8,101 nt of DNA from Candidatus Heimdallarchaeota archaeon (lineage in GTDB: Archaea > Asgardarchaeota > Heimdallarchaeia > Heimdallarchaeales > Kariarchaeaceae), in contig JAAFKL010000231.1 of NCBI GenBank assembly GCA_021399405.1, positions 1-8,101 on the forward strand, read 5' to 3'. Each line of letters opens with the position of its first letter. Position 1 is the stretch's first letter. Below the pieces are notes generated by a model that saw only the letters and a program-made list of their open reading frames with translations, made no database searches and was not told the origin of the DNA. Positions 1-6,700 of the stretch are shown one piece after another. Position numbers and translations under genes: made by a program.

Positions 1-1
1 G

Positions 2-91
2 AGCATCCTCAATCGTTATGATCTCAAGACTGTCAAGGGTCTGGTTAAGATCGCAGAGTATCTTGGATTTGACAAATTAGAAAGTGAATAG
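2..91 (+). CDS. C-terminal end of an unidentified protein (5' part outside the window)
   Basis: An open frame enters from the left edge and runs 29 codons to a TAG at 89-91. The visible tail contains DLKTVKGLVKIAEYLGF and ends DKLESE. It is probably real coding sequence, because a second copy of its last ~18 codons occurs after hicA (696-752) and several differences there are synonymous (GAG/GAA for Glu, GGA/GGT for Gly). The family is not recognisable from 29 residues. The stretch LVKIAEYLGF resembles the last helix of XRE-type helix-turn-helix domains, so a DNA-binding protein is possible but unproven. The gene lies on the same strand as hicBA, 164 bases upstream, with a separate promoter in between. 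Confidence 0.55.
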   Translation, partial: SILNRYDLKTVKGLVKIAEYLGFDKLESE

Positions 92-100
92 TACAAATTG
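90..100. repeat. Left arm of an 11-bp inverted repeat around the hicBA region
   Basis: AGTACAAATTG at 90-100 is the exact reverse complement of CAATTTGTACT at 788-798. The left arm starts inside the stop codon of the upstream gene and the right arm lies 36 bases after the relic, so the pair encloses the whole TA module. In DNA this AT-rich an 11-bp match over ~700 bases can arise by chance, so its meaning is uncertain. Confidence 0.3.
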
Positions 101-107
101 TGTTTAA

Positions 108-122
108 TATTATTATTATTAT
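108..122. repeat. Short TAT triplet run (5 units)
   Basis: Five perfect TAT units lie 17 bases after the stop of the upstream gene fragment. The AT-rich, T-containing stretch from about 103 to 123 could help end transcription of that gene. It is too short to be more than a minor feature in DNA this AT-rich. Confidence 0.35.
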
Positions 123-190
123 ACCTAGACTGATATTGATAGTCAAAATATCCTCATCCTATGGAATTAATAATTAAGTAGCATTACAAC

Positions 191-206
191 CAAACTATTC
201 AGTTTG
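191..206. promoter_or_regulatory. Inverted repeat upstream of hicB, candidate operator
   Basis: CAAACT (191-196) and AGTTTG (201-206) form a perfect 6-bp inverted repeat with a 4-base spacer. It ends 10 bases before the BRE-like element of the hicB promoter, a suitable place for a regulator of the toxin-antitoxin operon. The HicB encoded here has no visible DNA-binding domain, so if this is an operator the binding protein may be encoded elsewhere. A chance palindrome in AT-rich DNA is possible. Confidence 0.35.
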
Positions 207-215
207 AGGATCATA

Positions 216-229
216 AGTAATATTTATAT
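216..229 (+). promoter_or_regulatory. Archaeal BRE/TATA promoter of hicBA
   Basis: AGTAAT (216-221) fits the archaeal BRE consensus RNWAAW and is followed directly by the TATA-like ATTTATAT (222-229). The box centre lies about 30 bases before the hicB ATG at 256, which predicts a transcription start near 252 and an almost leaderless mRNA. No Shine-Dalgarno sequence precedes hicB, in agreement with leaderless initiation. Confidence 0.7.
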
Positions 230-255
230 GCTTTTTTAACTATTATTCAATATAG

Positions 256-474
256 ATGAAGAAAACTATTACTTACATTATCGAGAAAGATGAGGATGGA
301 ATCTATGTTGCTGATGTTCCAGAATTTCCCGGATGCCATACTCAAGCGAAAACACTAGATGAACTTGAAAAAAGAGTGAAAGAAGCTTTAGAACTATATA
401 TTGAAGAAACAAAAGATGACCTACCCAAAATCAAATTTATTGGGCTACAACAGACAGAGGTTTCAATTAGTTGA
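256..474 (+). CDS. hicB: HicB-family antitoxin (short form, no DNA-binding domain)
   Basis: This 72-residue protein is the antitoxin of a type II toxin-antitoxin pair; it should bind and block the HicA RNase encoded next to it. The N-terminal strand (KKTITYIIEKDEDG) leads into the family signature YVADVPEFPGCHTQAKT (residues 17-33), with the characteristic PGC at 25-27 and T-Q at 29-30. An amphipathic helix rich in Glu, Lys and Leu follows (34-52). This is the partial RNase H-like HicB fold. Many HicB proteins carry a C-terminal helix-turn-helix or ribbon-helix-helix domain; here the protein stops after ~20 further residues, so no DNA-binding domain is present. The ATG is placed about 30 bases after a TATA box. 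The stop codon overlaps the hicA start by four bases, which implies translational coupling. The order hicB then hicA is the reverse of the E. coli arrangement but is known in other genomes. Confidence 0.9.
   Translation: MKKTITYIIEKDEDGIYVADVPEFPGCHTQAKTLDELEKRVKEALELYIEETKDDLPKIKFIGLQQTEVSIS
457..460 (+). promoter_or_regulatory. Shine-Dalgarno-like site for hicA
   Basis: GAGG lies inside the end of hicB, 10 bases before the TTG at 471. It supports TTG as the hicA start and internal initiation on the shared mRNA, whereas hicB itself has no such site. Confidence 0.45.
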
Positions 475-692
475 AAATTTATCCCCTATCTTATCGTAAA
501 TTACAGAAACGTCTTCTTAATCTTGGTTTTCTAGTACTTCGTCAAAAAGGATCTCATGTGTTTTTTAAACATCCTGATGGAAGAACGACAATTGTCCCTA
601 ATCATCCTGGTGATGATATTGGGAGAGGATTAATTAGGAAAATCCTAAGAGATATTGATTTATCTGTTCAAGAGTTTTATGCGGAAATTTAA
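471..692 (+). CDS. hicA: HicA-family mRNA interferase toxin (YcfA-like)
   Basis: The 73-residue product is the toxin partner of HicB. HicA proteins have a dsRNA-binding-like fold and cleave mRNA, stopping translation until neutralised. Family landmarks are clear: YRKLQKRLLNLGF (residues 8-20) forms the first helix; RQKGSHVFFKHPDGR (24-38) contains the catalytic His29 in the G-S-H motif; VPNHPGDDIGRGLIRKIL (42-59) covers the conserved VPxH strand and the GxGL-type helix; RDIDLSVQEF closes the domain. All expected elements are present, so the toxin looks intact. The start is TTG at 471, which overlaps the hicB TGA as TTGA; the resulting N-terminus (MKIYPLSYRKL) has the normal length for the family, and a GAGG element lies 10 bases upstream. 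The stop is TAA at 690-692. Immediately beyond it, in the same frame, lies a relic of another gene. Confidence 0.92.
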   Translation: MKIYPLSYRKLQKRLLNLGFLVLRQKGSHVFFKHPDGRTTIVPNHPGDDIGRGLIRKILRDIDLSVQEFYAEI

Positions 693-695
693 ATA

Positions 696-752
696 GGAAG
701 TCTTGTTAAAAATACTGAATATCTTGGTTTTGACAAATTAGAAAAGGATTAG
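696..752 (+). pseudogene. Gene-tail relic homologous to the C-terminus of the upstream gene
   Basis: Read from 696 in the hicA frame, this stretch encodes GSLVKNTEYLGFDKLEKD followed by TAG. It aligns without gaps to the last 18 residues of the gene ending at 91 with 12 identities, including an unbroken EYLGFDKLE. At DNA level, positions 717-744 match 56-83 with only two mismatches, both synonymous. It has no start codon and is separated from hicA only by its TAA and one ATA codon. The best reading is the remaining 3' end of a paralogue, or of a duplicated copy, of the upstream gene. Rare read-through of the hicA stop would attach these residues to HicA, but nothing shows that this occurs. 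Confidence 0.6.
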
Positions 753-756
753 AGAA

Positions 757-770
757 TTTTTTAATTTTTT
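757..770 (+). terminator. T-rich termination region after hicBA
   Basis: Two runs of six T (757-762 and 765-770), separated by AA, lie about 65 bases after the hicA stop and just after the relic. Archaeal termination typically uses U-rich tracts without a required hairpin, so this fits an end for the hicBA transcript before it meets the opposing gene. Confidence 0.5.
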
Positions 771-787
771 AATTAATTGAAAATGAT

Positions 788-798
788 CAATTTGTACT
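788..798. repeat. Right arm of the 11-bp inverted repeat
   Basis: CAATTTGTACT is the perfect reverse complement of 90-100. It lies between the T-rich terminator region of hicBA and the 3' end of the opposing large gene. Together with the left arm it could mark the ends of an inserted or duplicated segment, but no target-site duplication or recombinase is visible. Confidence 0.3.
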
Positions 799-802
799 TG
801 CC

Positions 803-823
803 ATAATAAAATACTAAAAGTAA
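803..823 (-). terminator. Possible U-rich terminator of the minus-strand surface gene
   Basis: On the minus strand this stretch reads as T-rich clusters (TTACTTTTAGTATTTTATTA) beginning about 30 bases after the stop codon at 852-854. It is the only U-rich stretch close to the end of that gene, so it is the likeliest termination site, but the general AT-richness weakens the call. Confidence 0.3.
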
Positions 824-851
824 ATCGATTAATTCATTTTATCTCATGAAA

Positions 852-3605
852 TTAAATTAACCAACATTTTATCTTATTCCATGTCCCCACACGATCTTTA
901 CATTCTTTTTTACGATTACCTATCCGCTTGACAATTACAACAACCACATATAGAAAGTTAAAAAGAACAATCAAATCAATTAGAGAAAAATCGAATTTAA
1001 TCTCAAATACTACTTTAGAAGATAAAATTTCCTTGAAATTCACAATTCCAGTTTTTGTCACTGGTTCCCATGGATTGAAAATATTCCTATTTAATTTGAT
1101 TATATGTTTAACAGGTAACCTAATAACTGTTTCATTATTATCAAGATAGAGAATTGCATCTAAATGATTACCAAATTGATCGTATGAGGAAATTTGCAAT
1201 GAAAATTCAGTTTCAAAAAAATTAGAAACAAGATTGACTGGATAATAGTTGAGATAAATAGCATTTGATATCTCAAATACTGGAAGTTCAATCGTTATAT
1301 TTTCAAAATTGAGTTTGTTTATCTTGATACTTATGCTAGATAAATTATTGATATATTTTTCTAATAACAGAGTAGAGATAACAGTTCCGCTTGAATCAGT
1401 TGTAAAACTAAATATCTCACCGTCTACTTCTACCTTAAGTGAAGCTTGATTAACAAGATCATTATCAGAATCAAGAATCCCTATATTCAATTCGATTTTG
1501 TTTGTAGCCTGAATAACTTCTAGTGCTTGATTAAGGGAATATGCAAAGGTGTTCCTCACAAAATTATGAGAAAATTGTATTGTTTTACTAAGAAAATAAC
1601 TGCTTGATAACTGTAATGAAAATTTCTCCTGACCTATATATTCCCAGCCATCAATTGGAATACTTATTTTTACAAAATTATTCTTATCAATTGTGTCTGT
1701 ATAATTATGAATCGCAGAGATCAGGCTATAATGAAGAATATTACTAAAACTTAGATTGTAATAATCACGATACTTTATTACAGTATCAATAGAGAAATCT
1801 TTTCCAATGGTTTTATTATAGCTATCATTCTCTAGTTCAAAAATAAATGAATTAAAAACATTAATTACAATTTGATGCGAGATCAGAACCAAATTTTCAG
1901 CTTCAAGAAAAATAGTGTATTTATTTTGTCCATAGCTGTTTATTGGCAATGAAAAATTACTTTGTAATTGTTGATCGAGGGAATATTTTTCTTTTACAAT
2001 CTCTAATCCATTTAGGTCTTGAATTATTAGAAAAATGCCTTGTAAACTAATTTCAAATGGTACATCAAATGATCTAGTAAATTGCTCTGTACGATTACCA
2101 TAAAATTCCACATCTAAATTAACTGAGCCGATATGTGATTGATCTAGATATCTAATGGAGAAAGATCCTGTGATAATATCAGTTAATATGTTATAATACA
2201 TAATTAACATCAAAAATTGATTTGAAAGATAATACTGATCTTGAGTGCTTGAGGTTGTACCAATTATTGTTGTTGCGAATTGATTGTTCAAAAAAAATGA
2301 ATTAATTGAATGTATTATACTGTGCATTGCATCCAAATTCTGATTCACATAAGATTCAGCCCATAAAATACCATACTCACTATATTTATTGGATAAATAT
2401 CTATCAAATTGATAGAATACCTTGGTAAAAAATAGATTTTCACTGGCAAAGTATAATTTACTTTGGGTTGCACTAGAAAGAGTATGTCTATAAACATTGT
2501 TTTCATCCTGAAAATTAAGTGTAATCACAGAATAAAGATCTGATAATTTATGGGAGTCTAGATCTATAGTCTCTAGTAAGGCTGTATTACCCAGATTATA
2601 AAGGTAATCTGAGAAAAATAAATCAGCTAGGATCCCAAGTGCATAATAGATTTGATCAATTAAATAAATATGATCTGAAGTTTTCCCATATTCGGGATAA
2701 AGCAAAAAATCATCGAATTCACTTGAAAGAGAATTCTGCTCAATTTTATCAAGAGTGATTGGTATTGAACTGAATAATGTAAAATTAAAAGATGATCCAT
2801 AAATATATCCGATATAATAAGTATAGAGGGCAAACATATTTACACTATTTAGAAACTTGTTATATTTCTTTAATTCTACTCCATTGTCATCCAAATAAAT
2901 AGATGATTGCCATAGTCCTATGGTTGAATTGTATAGATAATCGTCAAGAAGGTTGAGTAAGTAATCAGAATCCATATTTAACAAATTATAACGACTAACC
3001 AAGGACGCATTGTTAAACCCAATATCTGTGAATATATCCCGAATTTCAACATCTATAAGCATGTAAGCCAGGTTATCAAGAGTTGAAATGAGAAATGCAC
3101 TTGAATTTGATTGCATTGTATTATAATACAAACCATTTTGTAATCTAGAAGAATTTCTACTTTCTAGTAATTTTATGCCATCAGCGATGTATCGATCATC
3201 TTTTTCGTTTTGATACTGTTTAATGAAATATATTTGAGAAAATAAGTCCCAAATGCCAAAACTATCATTAAGATTTGATTGGGATTTCATATTTGAGGAA
3301 TTAAATAACAAAAAATTTGAATTTGACAAACTGATTTCATCTAGTATAGTATTATAAGATAATTTAATTTGATCTTCTATGATATTTTGTTCTAATTCAT
3401 CTTCAATCATTAAATAATTCGAAGTAATGTTTTTATCACTTGTAAATGTATCTAATTTTATTATTTCCTGCCGATTAAGAGGAACAAAGTTAGATTGAGA
3501 ATTTTCCAAATCCTGATCGATTTCTGTAACTTCAATGTGTGGGATAGAAACAGGGATGGTAGATGATATAATTAAAAAAATATTTAAAAATACTCGCCAA
3601 TGCAT
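852..3605 (-). CDS. Large secreted, C-terminally anchored protein with a helical domain and beta-sandwich segments; function unknown
   Basis: I do not recognise this ~917-residue protein. The ATG at 3605 is chosen because it begins a signal peptide (MHWRVFLNIFLIISSTIPVS) and lies 27 bases after a TATA box; the frame stays open to an ATG at 3695, but that start would put the box inside the gene. Residues ~75-480 are rich in amphipathic helices. Loops carrying G-[LI]-[YWL] recur (NGLYYN ~157, IGLWQ ~230, YGILWA ~411), which resembles alpha/alpha toroid folds such as six-hairpin glycosidases or terpene-cyclase-like domains; this is only a structural guess. Residues ~495-873 look like four beta-sandwich segments, one (~696-778) like a Big_1/transthyretin-type module. 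A transmembrane helix (~874-892) and a ~25-residue tail rich in Lys/Arg, with the only two cysteines, close the protein. Many N-x-S/T sequons imply an exposed glycosylated ectodomain. The gene follows the modular surface-protein gene on the same strand. Confidence 0.75.
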   Translation of the reverse strand: MHWRVFLNIFLIISSTIPVSIPHIEVTEIDQDLENSQSNFVPLNRQEIIKLDTFTSDKNITSNYLMIEDELEQNIIEDQIKLSYNTILDEISLSNSNFLLFNSSNMKSQSNLNDSFGIWDLFSQIYFIKQYQNEKDDRYIADGIKLLESRNSSRLQNGLYYNTMQSNSSAFLISTLDNLAYMLIDVEIRDIFTDIGFNNASLVSRYNLLNMDSDYLLNLLDDYLYNSTIGLWQSSIYLDDNGVELKKYNKFLNSVNMFALYTYYIGYIYGSSFNFTLFSSIPITLDKIEQNSLSSEFDDFLLYPEYGKTSDHIYLIDQIYYALGILADLFFSDYLYNLGNTALLETIDLDSHKLSDLYSVITLNFQDENNVYRHTLSSATQSKLYFASENLFFTKVFYQFDRYLSNKYSEYGILWAESYVNQNLDAMHSIIHSINSFFLNNQFATTIIGTTSSTQDQYYLSNQFLMLIMYYNILTDIITGSFSIRYLDQSHIGSVNLDVEFYGNRTEQFTRSFDVPFEISLQGIFLIIQDLNGLEIVKEKYSLDQQLQSNFSLPINSYGQNKYTIFLEAENLVLISHQIVINVFNSFIFELENDSYNKTIGKDFSIDTVIKYRDYYNLSFSNILHYSLISAIHNYTDTIDKNNFVKISIPIDGWEYIGQEKFSLQLSSSYFLSKTIQFSHNFVRNTFAYSLNQALEVIQATNKIELNIGILDSDNDLVNQASLKVEVDGEIFSFTTDSSGTVISTLLLEKYINNLSSISIKINKLNFENITIELPVFEISNAIYLNYYPVNLVSNFFETEFSLQISSYDQFGNHLDAILYLDNNETVIRLPVKHIIKLNRNIFNPWEPVTKTGIVNFKEILSSKVVFEIKFDFSLIDLIVLFNFLYVVVVIVKRIGNRKKECKDRVGTWNKIKCWLI

Positions 3606-3628
3606 TATTGTTAAGAAAATTACTATAC

Positions 3629-3636
3629 TATTTAAA
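3629..3636 (-). promoter_or_regulatory. TATA box of the 852-3605 gene
   Basis: On the minus strand 3629-3636 reads TTTAAATA. Its centre is about 27 bases before the ATG at 3605, so transcription would start almost exactly at the start codon, as for hicB. This gives the gene its own leaderless promoter even though it lies only 114 bases behind the upstream gene, and it is the main support for the start chosen. Confidence 0.55.
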
Positions 3637-3667
3637 TAATATTCAGAAATTATAGAATCTTGTAATA

Positions 3668-3694
3668 TGCAAAGATCTACGATCCCTCTTTGCA
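3668..3694. promoter_or_regulatory. 8-bp palindrome between the two surface-protein genes
   Basis: TGCAAAGA (3668-3675) and TCTTTGCA (3687-3694) are perfect inverted arms around an 11-base loop. On the minus strand the element lies 26 bases after the stop of the upstream gene and about 32 bases before the TATA box of the downstream gene. It could be an operator for the downstream gene, or an RNA hairpin at the 3' end of the upstream mRNA. No T-run follows it in the direction of transcription, so a bacterial-type terminator is unlikely. Confidence 0.45.
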
Positions 3695-3719
3695 ATTATC
3701 GGCAACGATTTGAATTTCA

Positions 3720-6700
3720 TTAAAAGATTGAAAATTTACGTTTACCTATGTAAATAATAAAGTAAGTTGAAATTACCATTAATAGATAGTTTCCACCAAC
3801 AGGAACATCCACAGAAATAGATGAATCATTAACAGTGATTTCTATGGAATATTCAAAAACCAGTGATTTTCCATACATGGCCTCTTTATCACGATTATCA
3901 ATCCTTAACTCATTTCCTTTAATGTTTATGAAAGTGGTTCCTTCTTTATTAATTTTTATTTTACATGTGAGATTAATTTCATCACCTGGATATAAAACAA
4001 TATTTAACAATATTCTCCCTATACTATTATCTATTGAGTATAAAGAGGGTTCAATTCCTTGGATCTCAACAATTGAGAGATATCCCGGATCATACTCAAT
4101 GATCAGTTGGAATTGAATCATTACTGTATTTTCATTAGATTGCATGATTGCAGAATATTCCTTAATCTGGTCATCAGTTGTATCTGTAAGGAAAGAATCA
4201 AAATTAAAAGAAATATTTGCATCTGTAGAGAGAATAACTATTGAATCAGTGAAAATAGTATTATTGTCATAAATAACAATCAATTTGACCAAATCTGTAG
4301 ATTCTTCCAATGAATAAGCATAATTCAAAACATATGTTATTTTATTGTTCGAAAAATAAGTTTGGTTGGCCCCAGAACTGGAACTAATTTCTAATTTATC
4401 ATTGACATGAATTTGATAAGTAAATTCTACATTTGAATATATCTCCCATTGTGCAACATATTCAAAATTGACACCATATTCTGTTACTACAGTTGCATCG
4501 TCTGGATAGAAATCCAAATATATGCCAACTACATTAACTAAAACTGTATCAGAAATTGTTGTTTCTCCCGCATATATGATAATTGAATATTCAAATAAAC
4601 CAATTCTGGATTTATGAATATTGAAATTTATGGTTGATCCATCGTATGAAAGAGAAGATAATAATATCTCATTTTCAAATATTTCATAACGATCGTACAC
4701 ACCCTCAATTTGCCAAATTAATGTATAATCAGTATTAATAAAAATCTCCTTATCAGGACTCCCCTGGATTTGTATTTCAAATGATATTTCACTTTTACCA
4801 CTCACTTCATTAGAATCATTACTCTCACCAAATATGTTCACAGCTCTGACAATGTAATAATAGGTATTCCCATTAATCACACTTATATCAGAATAGCTGT
4901 ACACTACACCAAGATCAGCAAGTAGTGAATAGGGACCTCCACTAGATGTTGATCGATAGACACGATATCCAGTAATACTTGATCCACCATCATCTGCGGA
5001 AGCAGACCAGGTCAAATTAATAACATTATTTCCAGAAATTGCGATGAGAGATTGAGGATTTGATGGAATATTTATTATTTCTTGGGGACTTCCAATAGCT
5101 TCGTTTGAATCTGCACTCTCTCCAAATGAGTTTACTGCTCTCACAATGTAATAATAAGAATTCCCATTTATCGCACTTACATCAGAATAGCTATACACTA
5201 CACCAAGATCTGCAAGTAGTGAATATGGTCCTCCACTGGTTGAAGATCTATAGACGCGATATCCCGCAACACTAGAACCACCATCACTGACAGGGGCACT
5301 CCATGTTAGATCGACTAGGGCATCACCATTTGAAGCGATCAAATTTTGTGGCTCACTTGCAATATCAGATGATCCAAGATTAATTTGAGCAAATTCGTCC
5401 AAATAATAATAATTGCCTATCGGTCTTTGAGTATTATTGGTGGGCCATCCATAACGTAAATTAATATTTGAAGTATCAGATGTAACGAATAAAGCCATCC
5501 CGACTGCATCAAGAGTATTAACACCTAGTACATTCAGTGGGATTCTATACTCATAACTCACTGCTGATGAGCCAGCAGATGCAGAAATTAATCCAGAAGG
5601 ATTAGCAACACTAGTTAAAGTTAGCCCACCACTATCATACACCACTCCGATATTAGTATATCCGCTCCATCCATCAGGGGAGGCTCTCTCAGCTTTGAAA
5701 TCTATATGAGGTAAATCTCCTGCATTTCCATCATATAGATCGTTGTTATTGCCATCAAAGGAAACTGAGGCAAACCCATCCCAACCTGAGGAAATTGTAG
5801 CTGACAGAGCAAGATACAAATATGTTTCGTCATTTCCTATGTATAAATCAACTGGAATTGTTGTACCCATACCTTGGTTATAAAAATCAGTGGAAGAATA
5901 ATAAGCATCCGTCCATTCGGCAACGTTTACAGTTCCATCAATAGATGGTAAGGTACTCATGAATGGTGAGTTAATGTTAGGTATCGTAATAGTATTTACC
6001 TCAGAAGATGTGTATATTCTCAAAAATTCTATATTTATTTCAGAATCCCATGGTTGTGAGATTGATAGTTTGGAAGGAGAACCTGTAGTTTGTGTCTGTA
6101 GAATTAAATCCCAATTATGTAATTTAGGATTCTTTTGGAAAAATGAAACATATCCATCCTTGAAAACTAATCTGACATCCCACCACACGTTTTCATAAAA
6201 GGGTGTATTCAAATCCCAACTATAGCCATAGGGAGTTGTTACCCATCCAGGAGCATTACCATTAGTATGATAATTTGCTCCTAGCCTAGCAATTAAGTTA
6301 GAAGAATCGTCGTATACAAATAGGTCTGGTGTTTTATAGTCTAACCCGCCAGATACTAAGCGCACTCTCCCTTCAATTATTTTTGTATCTGCAGGCAATT
6401 CTACTGAGGCAAAATCACCATACGATCCATCAGTTGATATCTGAAGATATCCATTCCCAACAGATACCGAACTATCTGATTTCGTCCAATTCAGTTGATT
6501 TTGTAAAACAAAAACGTCTGCATCAAAATCTTCTACTATGAGATCGTATTGATAAGTACCCTGAAAATCCATGATATCAGTCCATAGTCTACCTCCATCT
6601 GCAAAATTCTCATAAGAGACCAATACTTCTAATTCTGGATCTTCGTCTAATTGAATTGCAAGTGCAGTCGAAACTGTCTCACCTGCATTCCCACTACGAA

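Noticed and set aside
150..211. ATCCTCA (150-156) and TGAGGAT (205-211) as a long-range inverted repeat
   Set aside because: Seven bases separated by 48 are expected by chance in this AT-rich intergenic DNA.
928..1149. 73-codon plus-strand open frame inside the large minus-strand gene
   Set aside because: It lies antisense to the end of the 852-3605 gene, has low-complexity composition, no promoter and no recognisable motif.
852..3605. Alpha-2-macroglobulin-like thioester protein
   Set aside because: The mix of a helical toroid-like region and beta sandwiches suggested it, but the order differs and the ectodomain has no cysteine, so the CGEQ thioester motif is absent.
3668..3694. Bacterial-type intrinsic terminator for the giant surface gene
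   Set aside because: The hairpin is possible, but no T-run follows it on the minus strand and the host appears archaeal.
3606..3695. N-terminal extension of the 852-3605 gene to the ATG at 3695
   Set aside because: It would add 30 residues before a clean signal peptide and place both the TATA box and part of the palindrome inside the coding region.
3835..4116. 93-codon plus-strand open frame
   Set aside because: It is antisense to the cohesin-like part of the giant surface gene, whose domains are clear on the other strand; no supporting start signal is visible.
5959..6541. Two plus-strand open frames of 79 and 70 codons (5959-6198 and 6329-6541)
   Set aside because: Both are antisense shadows of the jelly-roll region of the surface gene and show no domain or promoter.
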